In this document: in pieces, positions 8,301 through 15,701 of the stretch | How the letters are laid out: each line of letters opens with the position of its first letter | Position numbering within the stretch: the first letter of the stretch is position 1 | NCBI RefSeq assembly: GCF_001050475.1 | Contig: NZ_CP012034.1 | Coordinates: forward strand, 1,612,001 to 1,676,000 | Reading direction: 5' to 3' | Length of the DNA stretch: 64,000 nucleotides | DNA from: Companilactobacillus ginsenosidimutans | GTDB lineage: Bacteria; Bacillota; Bacilli; Lactobacillales; Lactobacillaceae | Notes under the pieces: model-generated | Told to the model about the DNA's origin: nothing | The model's input: the letters and a program-made list of their open reading frames with translations, nothing else | Database searches by the model: none | Translations under genes and position numbers: made by a program

Positions 8301-10088
8301 TTAATCGTATAGTGGTCCAAATGCTTTACATGCATTGAAATCTGCTGCTTCAAGGTTTTCTGTTCCAAGTGAAGCCCATGAACGTGGTCTGAAGATCTTA
8401 TCTTCGTCAACGTTATGCATATTTACAGGGATACGTAAGATTGAAGCTAATGTGATTAAATCAGCACCAATATGGCCATAACTAATAGCACCATGGTTTG
8501 CACCCCAGTTGTTCATTACGTCGTAAACTGACTTAAATGCGCCTTTACCTGTTAATTTTGGAACGAAGAATGTTGATGGCCAACCTGGATCTGTACGGTC
8601 GTTAACGACATTAAATACATTTTCAGGTAGATCAACTGCATAACCTTCAGCAATTTGTAGTTCTGGTCCAACACCTTTAACAAGGTTGACACGTGCCATT
8701 GTTACAGGCATGCCATCTGGGCCACCTTCTGTAACGTAGTTACTTGAGAAACCACCGCCACGGAAGTATCCAATATTAGCTGGAACCCAACGAGTCTTAT
8801 CTAAGTTAGCTTTAGCTTCGTCTTCTGTTAAGTCATAGAATGGTTTGATTGCTGGTTTGCCATCAATCTTTTCTTGACCAGTTGCATCAACAGTTTGTGC
8901 ACCTGAGTTTGAAAGGTGTAAGAATCCGTTTGCTGCAAGTCCAGTAAGTTTTGTTCCTGAAACTCTTTCAATTGCGTCGGCACTCCAGAATGTACGTACA
9001 TCGGCAAAAATTTGAGGTGTGTTTGTTAATAGGTAGTTGAATAGCATTGTTGTTCCATTCAAACTATCGTTTTCAGTTGCGAATACGTGTGGTGCATGAA
9101 TTCCATTCCAGTCATATTGTGAGTTCATCATTGTTTCCATGTAGTCACCATTTGGGAAATGGTCTGTCCATTGACGTTGACCTTGGAATCCAGCAGCAAT
9201 TGCATAGTGACCTTCTGATTCTTCTTTGAATCCAAGATCAGCAAGTGTTGTATTACCATCCATCAAGTCTTTGGCAATCATGTACATCTTGACACATTTT
9301 TCTAATTGTTCTTCTTTTTCTTCATCAGTAAACTTATTAGGATCATCTTCGTTGTAGACATCCTTACCAACTGGTGTATATTCTTTAGCCCAAGCAAGAG
9401 CCTTCTTAAATTCTTTTTCGTCATAAATCTTTTCATCCCAACGACGAACGATTTCTGACATATCAACATATTCATTACGCATACCTAAGTAGTCTTGGAA
9501 GAAATCAGCGTCAGCGATTGAACCACCAATACCCATGGCAACGTTACCAATTGATAGATAAGCTTTGTTATGCATAATTCCAACAGCATATGCTGCCTTT
9601 GCATAACGAATAATTTTTTCTTTTACATCTTCTGGAATTGAAGTGTCGTCAGCATCTTGAACATCTTCTCCATAAATACCGAAAGCAGGAATTCCTTTTT
9701 GAGTATGTGCGGCTAGAACTGCAGCTAGGTAAACAGCACCTGGACGTTCTGTACCATTGAATCCCCAAATTGCGTGAGGTAAATCTTTGGACATATCCAT
9801 TGTTTCACTACCGTAGCACCAGCAAGGTGTAACAGTTAAAGTACCACAAACATTTTCTTTATCAAATTTAGCTTTACACATTGCTGCTTCATGGACGCCA
9901 CCGATCGTCGTGTCAGCAATAACTGTCTTAACTGGAGTTCCATCTGGATATTTCAATGTACTTTCAATTAATTCAGCAGCAGATTTTGCCATCTGCATTG
10001 TTTGTTCCTCAAGCGATTCACGAATACCACGTCTACGACCATCGATTGTGGGACGAATACCAATTTTAGGAAATTCTGTTTTTAACAT
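8301..10088 (-). CDS. fucI: L-fucose isomerase
   Basis: Aldose-ketose isomerase converting L-fucose to L-fuculose; manganese dependent and hexameric in known members. 595 residues, the family's normal length. Family blocks seen include IGIRPTIDGRRRGIRESLE at the N-terminus, AAGFQGQRQWTDHFPNGD, and the metal-binding Glu in ATENDSLNG, Asp in FADVRT and His in SYGHIGAD. The start at ATG 10088 is supported by GGAGGG seven bases upstream; an ATG at 10103 overlaps that site and is rejected. It is the first gene of the fucI-fucK-transporter-fucU operon, with promoter and cre at 10135-10163. Confidence 0.97.
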   Translation of the reverse strand: MLKTEFPKIGIRPTIDGRRRGIRESLEEQTMQMAKSAAELIESTLKYPDGTPVKTVIADTTIGGVHEAAMCKAKFDKENVCGTLTVTPCWCYGSETMDMSKDLPHAIWGFNGTERPGAVYLAAVLAAHTQKGIPAFGIYGEDVQDADDTSIPEDVKEKIIRYAKAAYAVGIMHNKAYLSIGNVAMGIGGSIADADFFQDYLGMRNEYVDMSEIVRRWDEKIYDEKEFKKALAWAKEYTPVGKDVYNEDDPNKFTDEEKEEQLEKCVKMYMIAKDLMDGNTTLADLGFKEESEGHYAIAAGFQGQRQWTDHFPNGDYMETMMNSQYDWNGIHAPHVFATENDSLNGTTMLFNYLLTNTPQIFADVRTFWSADAIERVSGTKLTGLAANGFLHLSNSGAQTVDATGQEKIDGKPAIKPFYDLTEDEAKANLDKTRWVPANIGYFRGGGFSSNYVTEGGPDGMPVTMARVNLVKGVGPELQIAEGYAVDLPENVFNVVNDRTDPGWPSTFFVPKLTGKGAFKSVYDVMNNWGANHGAISYGHIGADLITLASILRIPVNMHNVDEDKIFRPRSWASLGTENLEAADFNACKAFGPLYD

Positions 10089-10134
10089 TGTAAGACCCTC
10101 CAAATTTTATTCACGTTCTTTATCTACACTGAGT

Positions 10135-10163
10135 ACTATAAAACGCTTACATTTGGATGACAA
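10135..10163 (-). promoter_or_regulatory. fucI promoter (sigma-A) with internal cre
   Basis: On the minus strand TTGTCA (10158-10163) and TATAGT (10135-10140) are 17 bases apart, giving a predicted start near 10128. The spacer contains the cre-like site listed separately, so CcpA binding would block RNA polymerase. Confidence 0.7.
10138..10151 (-). promoter_or_regulatory. cre-like CcpA site at the fucI promoter
   Basis: Minus-strand TGTAAGCGTTTTAT matches the cre consensus TGWAANCGNTNWCA except in the last bases. It lies between the -35 and -10 boxes of the fucI promoter, which implies glucose repression of fucose use. Confidence 0.6.
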
Positions 10164-10178
10164 CGAGTTTCACATTTC

Positions 10179-10193
10179 TTGAACATTGTTCAA
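10179..10193. promoter_or_regulatory. Candidate FucR operator upstream of fucI
   Basis: Perfect palindrome TTGAACA-T-TGTTCAA. Its centre (10186) is 58 bases upstream of the predicted fucI start site, a position typical of activator binding. Related half-sites TTGAACA recur at 10241-10247 (reverse orientation) and upstream of fucR and fucA. Confidence 0.55.
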
Positions 10194-10247
10194 AAATCTT
10201 TCGTTAATTTATTCACAAAAGTATGGTTTTTCTATTCAACTGTTCAA

Positions 10248-11003
10248 TTAATAGACAACTTCCACACATTCTTGTTTCATATTTTGAAGAAATGCATCAG
10301 TTGGTCTTGAATCTGTGATGACTATATCGATAGATGAATGGCTACACATGCGGTAATAATCAGACTTATTAATCTTCGTATGATCGCAAAGAAGAATTAC
10401 TTGATCAGCTTGATGAATCATTTGTTTCTTTATAGCTGTCTGTTCATCACTAGCCATATAAACACCATCCATATTCACACCAGCACAAGATATGAACGCA
10501 ATGTCAGCATGAAAGTCGCCTAAGAACTCACGTGCAGTGTCGCCCACTATCGAACCGGAGAATGGTCTGAGTTTACCTCCAGCAATATACGTTTTGATTT
10601 TCGGATTAGTATTTAACTTCACAGCCAGTGGCAATCCGTTGGTTATTACTATTAAGTTATCCTTCTCTGCCAAAAATGGCTCTAAATAGGAAGCAGTTGT
10701 ACTCGAACCAATAATAAGTGCTTGATTATTACCAATGAAATCAGCTGCTAATTCAGCAATTGTCCGTTTACAATTAGTATTCTCAGTTGAACGAGTGTGG
10801 TATCCAAATTCAATATTATTTCCATTAACCAATTCAACTTGACCAAAATTTCTTCTGATCTTGTGTTCTCCTTCGAGAACAATTAAGTCACGTCGCAAAG
10901 TAGATCTACTCTCAAAAGTCAGATTCTCTAAAGCTCTCATATTAAGAACTTTCTTCTGTGACATTATTTCCATAATCTTTGAAAGTCGTTCTGTTTTATA
11001 CAT
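10248..11003 (-). CDS. fucR: DeoR-family regulator of fucose genes
   Basis: 251-residue transcription factor with an N-terminal DeoR helix-turn-helix (residues 5-60, including SRSTLRRDLIVLE) and a C-terminal sugar-phosphate sensor domain (DeoRC; IGSSTTASYLEPFL and ISCAGVN..GVYMAS segments). The effector in related systems is fuculose 1-phosphate; here that is inferred. Start ATG 11003 is chosen because GGGAGGG lies six bases upstream; the frame extends to 11096 without a site. It is transcribed toward fucI and is divergent from fucA. E. coli FucR, also DeoR family, is an activator, which fits the operator positions here. Confidence 0.85.
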   Translation of the reverse strand: MYKTERLSKIMEIMSQKKVLNMRALENLTFESRSTLRRDLIVLEGEHKIRRNFGQVELVNGNNIEFGYHTRSTENTNCKRTIAELAADFIGNNQALIIGSSTTASYLEPFLAEKDNLIVITNGLPLAVKLNTNPKIKTYIAGGKLRPFSGSIVGDTAREFLGDFHADIAFISCAGVNMDGVYMASDEQTAIKKQMIHQADQVILLCDHTKINKSDYYRMCSHSSIDIVITDSRPTDAFLQNMKQECVEVVY

Positions 11004-11035
11004 AATTAACCCTCCCAAGGTCCCCTTGAATATAT

Positions 11036-11084
11036 TTGAACATTTATGAACAGCTACTGTGTGAGAAATTGAACATAATTCAAT
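11036..11084. promoter_or_regulatory. fucR/fucA intergenic operators
   Basis: TTGAACA occurs at about 11036 and within the imperfect palindrome ATTGAACATAATTCAAT at 11068-11084. The latter is centred at 11076, 58 bases upstream of the start predicted from the fucA -10 box TATAAT at 11122-11127. No good -35 box accompanies that -10, as expected for an activator-dependent promoter. Confidence 0.5.
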
Positions 11085-11207
11085 TTTACCAGACACTGGA
11101 TACTAATAGTCAGTTACAGGATATAATCATGGTGAATTAAAAAATTCATGCTTTATCTACAATAAAAATTGAATTCATTTAATAACGCATGAAGGAGCAT
11201 ATTTATT

Positions 11208-11981
11208 ATGAAAATGATGTTTCAAACAGAAAGAGAAGATTTAGCTAACACAGTTAGAAAAATGTTCGATAGAAAAGACACAAATATTGCTGGAGGAAAC
11301 ATGTCAGTGAAAGTCTTCGATAAAGAAGACCATCCCTACATTCTATTAACTCCCACATTTATGTCAGAAACATTCTTCGCAGAATTGTCACCAGCTCAAA
11401 TCCTAGTAATTGATGGAATTACATACGAAAAAATTGACGGTGTCGGCGACGTAACACGTGAAGTAAACATGCACGAAAGAGCCTATACAGCTCACCCAGG
11501 CATCAGATGTGTTTACCACTCACACGCACCAAAAGCTATGTTCTGGGCAACATCAGGACTAGACATGCCAAACGTAACCGAAGTAACCAGAGAACTAGGA
11601 GACATCAAATGCCTACCATATGCTCCAGCATGTTCACAAGCTTTAGCAGATACAGTTTATGACGAACTAATCAAAATCGGTGACAAAGCAATGGAAAACA
11701 TCTTCCTATTGAACAGCCACGGAATACTAATCACAGCAACAGACCTACACGTAGCAACAAGAGTAATGGAAACCGTAGAATGGAATGCCGAAATAGCCTA
11801 TCAACAACAAGTATTCATCAAATTAGGCCTACTACCCGATTACCAATCATGTGGCGCCAACTACAAAGAACCAGTACCAGAAGGATCATTACCAGCAATC
11901 CCACTACCAGAAATCAACAAAGTAGCTTATGAGCACCCATTCCCAGAAAATATTGCTCGTCCAAATGAGGAGGTGTACTAA
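11208..11981 (+). CDS. fucA: Class II aldolase, probable L-fuculose-phosphate aldolase
   Basis: Cleaves L-fuculose 1-phosphate to dihydroxyacetone phosphate and L-lactaldehyde. 257 residues of the class II aldolase/adducin family: NIAGGNMSVKV near residue 27, zinc ligands in YHSHAPKAMF around residue 105 and the third histidine in NSHGILITA. It is about 40 residues longer than E. coli FucA, so another sugar-phosphate aldolase of this family is possible; the divergent fuc operon favours fuculose. From about 11500 onward the codons are strikingly A- or C-ended compared with neighbours. AAGGAG lies 11 bases before ATG. Confidence 0.82.
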   Translation: MKMMFQTEREDLANTVRKMFDRKDTNIAGGNMSVKVFDKEDHPYILLTPTFMSETFFAELSPAQILVIDGITYEKIDGVGDVTREVNMHERAYTAHPGIRCVYHSHAPKAMFWATSGLDMPNVTEVTRELGDIKCLPYAPACSQALADTVYDELIKIGDKAMENIFLLNSHGILITATDLHVATRVMETVEWNAEIAYQQQVFIKLGLLPDYQSCGANYKEPVPEGSLPAIPLPEINKVAYEHPFPENIARPNEEVY

Positions 11982-12019
11982 ATAAGAAAAAGACAATTAA
12001 AAGCATATAGTTGAATTGT

Positions 12020-12074
12020 ATTTAAAAAACAAATGATATCGCTTTCTTCAAAATTCGATATATGTTTTTTAAAT
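12020..12074 (+). terminator. AT-rich hairpin downstream of fucA
   Basis: Long interrupted inverted repeat with outer arms ATTTAAAAAACA / TGTTTTTTAAAT and inner arms ATATCG / CGATAT around a 14-base loop. It starts about 40 bases after the fucA stop and probably terminates or stabilises its transcript. Confidence 0.55.
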
Positions 12075-12116
12075 AAACAAAATACGCATTGATACGCGCA
12101 AAAAAATTCAAAACCA

Positions 12117-12157
12117 AAACAAGGCTGAAAACAATAAAAGTTTTCAGCCTTGTTTTA
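12117..12157 (+). terminator. Rho-independent terminator in the fucA-pck gap
   Basis: Perfect arms AAACAAGGCTGAAAAC and GTTTTCAGCCTTGTTT with a 7-base loop. It is a second termination-type hairpin after fucA; no gene is visible between the two. Confidence 0.8.
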
Positions 12158-12380
12158 TTTTGTATGGATTTGATTTAGTTGAATAACTTTAGCTCAACTT
12201 TGGACTTGAAGATGATCACTGACACAAGTGGACCTATACCTATATCCATAAAATAAGAACAGTGGTGACTTGGAGTTGGCATACTAATTAGTACATTGTA
12301 ATTTCTTGACATACATAATATCTATCCCCACTAAACAACAAGGAGTCCAGCGGAAATAATAAATTTGGAATACTATTTAG
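12158..12380. other. Gene-free stretch upstream of the structured repeat
   Basis: Within the 759-base gap 11982-12740 this part shows no convincing open frame, palindrome or promoter. The rest of the gap holds two hairpins (12020 and 12117), the structured element at 12381-12537 and the promoter region of the next gene. Confidence 0.6.
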
Positions 12381-12537
12381 ATTCCGGGGGAAAATCGATT
12401 CGGCCTCAGCCGCCACATTTCACTTTGCCGGCGAAGTCGGCTTAGTGAAAGGGTCGCTTTGGAGACATTTCGTACTTTGAAATGGCTTCAAACGTCCCGG
12501 CAGCGTTCCAGGCCAAAGAATCGATTTCCCCCGGAAT
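12381..12537 (+). repeat. Structured palindromic element, copy 1
   Basis: 157-base GC-rich imperfect palindrome. The outer stem pairs 12381-12405 with 12511-12537 (ATTCCGGGGGAAA with TTTCCCCCGGAAT). Inside are hairpin B at 12418-12450 (7 bp, symmetric TT/TT internal loop, short GC stem) and the 35-nt hairpin A at 12458-12492 (TTTGGAG, A, CATTTC, 7-nt loop, GAAATG, G, CTTCAAA). The flanking sequences CTCAGCCG and CAGCGTTCCAG recur in other copies. No coding capacity. Compare 18185, 36970, 43730 and 50955. Confidence 0.8.
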
Positions 12538-12618
12538 CGGGTCTCCCCTCCACACCAAAACAAATTTTATTTTTCCATAAATGATTTTTATACAAGAAAA
12601 CTATTGACTACAATAACA

Positions 12619-12632
12619 AGGTAACGTTTCCA
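12619..12632 (+). promoter_or_regulatory. Possible cre site upstream of the PEPCK-like gene
   Basis: AGGTAACGTTTCCA matches 11 of 14 positions of the relaxed cre consensus and lies about 110 bases before the start codon, near a TATAAT at about 12650. Weak, but catabolite control of a gluconeogenic gene would make sense. Confidence 0.35.
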
Positions 12633-12740
12633 AAAATTAAAATATTATAATCTTTCTAATAAAAACTTAATTTGGACTATTTATTTACTCCATTTTGTTT
12701 TAGAATGATGGTACATGTAACTTTGAAAGGAGAATTTTTA

Positions 12741-14435
12741 ATGTCGCAATCATTACAACCAATTGATACCCCTGCGTTTTATATGAACCCAGATGCAAAC
12801 GTATCAGTTATTAACTATAGCGAAGGCTATATTCAGGACATTTTTCAACTAATCAACAGTAAGGCACTCTTAGGTCTAGTAAAACTATTCCTAGAAGAGC
12901 AGAAACAAAATGCAGCAAATGATGTTGTACAAGTAACACCAGAAGATTACGTTGCTATTCTAAAGGCCATCGTTATCGATGAAACAGATAAATATGACCA
13001 ATATGATAAGGATAAAATTCTTAAAAGTGTTGAGGATCTATATTCATTCTATAGAAACTTCTTCCGTGTATCTCTAGTTAACAAACATAATAATGCGGTT
13101 ATCAAAGGTAACTTCATGGATATTGATAATCATTTCAATGAAGTAGTTATCGATCTATATCGTGCCGTTGAAGAGAAACTTCAAGGTTTCCAAAACCACA
13201 CATACCGTCAAATCAACGCTGGTACTAATGCCAGTGCAATTGTTCAATCAATCGAATGGCCTGCTCCTGCTGGCTACGAAAAGCTACAAAACATTCGTTT
13301 TATTGATACCTTAATGCTTCGTCCACCAATGATGATGCACACAAAGAGTAACAAACGTGAAGGTGTCTTTGATGCCGTTCCTGATAATCCAATTAAGAAG
13401 TTTGATGGTTCACGTAGCGAGTGGTTCTGTTTCCCAGCTAAAATTGGTGAAAGTCTTGCTTACATTTACTTCCAACGTGACTACTTTGTAAGTGGGATCG
13501 CTCTTGGTAACTTGTTCGACATCGCCAGTGAAGAAGAAGTTAAAGGTAAGAAACCAGACGAGATCTTGCTATTTGGTCTACCTGAAACTGAAGGCGACGT
13601 ATGTCACTACTTCCATGATGAAGCTAATGATATTTGGGTCGGTGAAGTTCCATACAACGATAAGACTACTTACTTTGGTTACATGAAGAAGATGTGTTTA
13701 ACATTGCACAACCTTCACATGATTTATGAAAATAGACTTCCAATCCATGGTTCAATGGTTAAGATTACATTCTCAAATGGAAAAGTTAAGACAGTTGTCT
13801 TCTTCGGTGATTCAGGTGCCGGAAAGTCAGAATCTATTGAAGCTTTACAAGAAATTGCTGATGAAAAAATTGTTGATATCGAAACAATTTTTGATGACAT
13901 GGGTAGTTTTGCATTCGATAAGAATGGTGAAGTTTACGCACAAGGAACTGAAACTGGTGCCTTCGTACGTTTGGATGATTTAAGTAGTGCTGTTGCCTTC
14001 AACAACATGGATCGTGGTATCTACTTGAACCCTGAGTTGAAGAACGCTCGTGTTATCTTGCCTGCTAACTCATACAAACGTGTCGTAATGCATCACAGCA
14101 TCGACATGTGGGTTTACGCCAACAACTACGATTCAGATATTGGTTTGCACCAATTCCCTGATGAAGAAGCCGCAAAAGCAACATTCATTGCCGGTAAGAG
14201 AAAGGCACTTGGAACAACTGATGAAGTTGGTATGAGTACAACATTCTTTGCTAACCCATTTGGCCCTGTTCAAGAAGAAGCAAAAACACGTCCAATTATC
14301 GATAAAGTTTTCAATCAACTTTATAAAGACAAGATTTATGTTGGTGAAATTTATACTCACCTTGGTAACGACAAGTCTAAGGACAGTTTAAAAGAATCAG
14401 CTAAAGAATTGCTCGATCAATTAATGAACAACTAA
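12741..14435 (+). CDS. PEP carboxykinase/HprK-fold P-loop protein
   Basis: 564-residue cytoplasmic protein. A kinase-type P-loop GDSGAGKSE lies at about residues 356-364, preceded by KTVVFF and followed by the acidic strand VDIETIFDDMGSF. This loop form is typical of HPr kinase/phosphorylase, whereas ATP-type PEPCK usually has GLSGTGKTT. The two enzymes share a fold, and long lactobacillar proteins of this type are, as I recall, commonly annotated as phosphoenolpyruvate carboxykinase. Function is therefore a family-level inference. The start ATG 12741 follows AAAGGAG; an upstream ATG at 12672 has no site. Monocistronic, ended by the hairpin at 14448. Confidence 0.6.
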   Translation: MSQSLQPIDTPAFYMNPDANVSVINYSEGYIQDIFQLINSKALLGLVKLFLEEQKQNAANDVVQVTPEDYVAILKAIVIDETDKYDQYDKDKILKSVEDLYSFYRNFFRVSLVNKHNNAVIKGNFMDIDNHFNEVVIDLYRAVEEKLQGFQNHTYRQINAGTNASAIVQSIEWPAPAGYEKLQNIRFIDTLMLRPPMMMHTKSNKREGVFDAVPDNPIKKFDGSRSEWFCFPAKIGESLAYIYFQRDYFVSGIALGNLFDIASEEEVKGKKPDEILLFGLPETEGDVCHYFHDEANDIWVGEVPYNDKTTYFGYMKKMCLTLHNLHMIYENRLPIHGSMVKITFSNGKVKTVVFFGDSGAGKSESIEALQEIADEKIVDIETIFDDMGSFAFDKNGEVYAQGTETGAFVRLDDLSSAVAFNNMDRGIYLNPELKNARVILPANSYKRVVMHHSIDMWVYANNYDSDIGLHQFPDEEAAKATFIAGKRKALGTTDEVGMSTTFFANPFGPVQEEAKTRPIIDKVFNQLYKDKIYVGEIYTHLGNDKSKDSLKESAKELLDQLMNN

Positions 14436-14447
14436 TTTTAAAACTTT

Positions 14448-14481
14448 GACACTCCAGCAAATCGTTGGGGTGTCTTTTTTT
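14448..14481 (+). terminator. Terminator of the PEPCK-like gene
   Basis: GACACTCC pairs with GGGGTGTC across an 11-base loop, followed by a run of seven T. Confidence 0.88.
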
Positions 14482-14586
14482 GCTCAAAAATAACTAAACC
14501 TGTTCGTTATTTTTGAGTAGGGTTTTTATTAGAATGATGATATTTTATAAACGTGATGAGGCTCACGCTAACGCGGAGTGTTTATT

Positions 14587-15378
14587 ATGAAAAAGAAAAT
14601 TTCGGCATTCTTAATAGCAGCAGTTTCATTACTTTCACTTATTTTTATTACTCAACTTGCAACACCTCAGACCTCTCAGGCCGCCACCTCTGAAGATCCG
14701 ATTTTATTCGTACCAGGTTCTTACTCGAACCAAGATAGTTGGGATAAGATGTATCAACAATTGGATCCCGACAATGTTCACACCGTTGTCAAGTTACTAG
14801 TGCATGACAATGGCTCAGTTACAAGAACCAACGTTAGAACTGGTCAAAGTGATGAAAGACCTTTCGTAACTATCGCTTTTGACAATTATTTATGGAATGA
14901 CGATGCAGTTTATGCAAATGCTGCCGGATTACAACAAGCAATCCAGTCATATCAAAAACAAGATCCATTCACACACGCAGATTTCGTTGCTCAATCAAAT
15001 GGTGGCAACATTGTAGTTAGATATATGGAAGCTGATCCTTCAACAATGTTCGGAACTCTCATCACCGTAGGAACACCATATAATATGAGAGCCGGTAACG
15101 GAGATCCAGCTGATCCACTGTTAATCAGTCAAATAGCCGGAGCAGATCGTCTAAATCCTAACATGAATGTTTATAACGTAATCGGACGTGATTATGATGA
15201 CACATCAACAGATACCGTAGTATCCAGAGATAGTGCAATGGACGGTGGTCACATATTCAGAGGCCATGTAGCATCCCTAACTTACTTATATCTAAGTGGT
15301 GAAGATGCAATCCATATGAATCAAGTTTCAGCTCCACAATTTGCACAGATTCTTACAAAATACCTAAGTTTTAACTGA
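14587..15378 (+). CDS. Secreted alpha/beta hydrolase (DUF915-like lipase/esterase)
   Basis: 263-residue protein with a classical signal peptide (MKKK, hydrophobic core to residue 25, probable cleavage after SQAA near residue 33). The mature part begins with PILFVPGSYSNQDSW, the oxyanion-side strand of alpha/beta hydrolases. The nucleophile elbow is probably AQSNGGN; a late histidine lies in DAIHMNQ or GGHIFRGH. It resembles DUF915 cell-surface hydrolases, whose substrates are mostly unknown. The start ATG 14587 has GGAG eight bases upstream; GTG 14578 is less likely. The frame continues open for 37 codons after its TGA (see the pseudogene entry). Confidence 0.75.
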   Translation: MKKKISAFLIAAVSLLSLIFITQLATPQTSQAATSEDPILFVPGSYSNQDSWDKMYQQLDPDNVHTVVKLLVHDNGSVTRTNVRTGQSDERPFVTIAFDNYLWNDDAVYANAAGLQQAIQSYQKQDPFTHADFVAQSNGGNIVVRYMEADPSTMFGTLITVGTPYNMRAGNGDPADPLLISQIAGADRLNPNMNVYNVIGRDYDDTSTDTVVSRDSAMDGGHIFRGHVASLTYLYLSGEDAIHMNQVSAPQFAQILTKYLSFN

Positions 15379-15540
15379 AATACTGGTGGCGACCTATTGT
15401 ACCAACCCTGGACTCAGGTAAACCTCATACACAAAGAAGTAGTATTTTTACCGGATGGGACGGTTCTAAAATATCAAGATAGTTTTTACTAGGAGATTTA
15501 CCAAAGTTTCAAAACGGGTAGCACCATCAAGGTTTATTAG
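15379..15540 (+). pseudogene. Possible coding remnant in frame with the hydrolase
   Basis: After the TGA of the hydrolase the same frame stays open for 37 codons with protein-like content (DLLYQPWTQVNLIHKEVV, then FLPDGTVLKYQDSFY). It meets a TAG, then reads EIYQSFKTGSTIKVY to a second TAG. This may be the decayed end of another gene or an old C-terminal extension. No start codon with a binding site was found. The remaining bases to 15637 show nothing else. Confidence 0.3.
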
Positions 15541-15637
15541 ACGTCTACAACTTCAAATCTAATCAACTGAAAGATACAAGATAACCACACAAGAAAATCA
15601 GACTGGCTAAGCAAATAGCCTTTATAAAAACAAAAGC

Positions 15638-15674
15638 AAAAAGGACTCAAGAAATTAATCTTGAGCCCTTTTTT
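15638..15674 (-). terminator. Terminator of tex
   Basis: Hairpin AAAAGGGCTCAAG / CTTGAGTCCTTTTT on the minus strand with T-run, 28 bases after the tex stop. Its inner 15 bases TCAAGAAATTAATCT are repeated in a second hairpin upstream of tex at 18029. Confidence 0.85.
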
Positions 15675-15701
15675 GATGAATAAGTTTAATTGTTTAAATT
15701 A

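Noticed and set aside
15510-15545. GGGTAGCACC resembling a T-box motif
   Set aside because: No Stem I, no antiterminator partner and no downstream amino acid gene on the plus strand.
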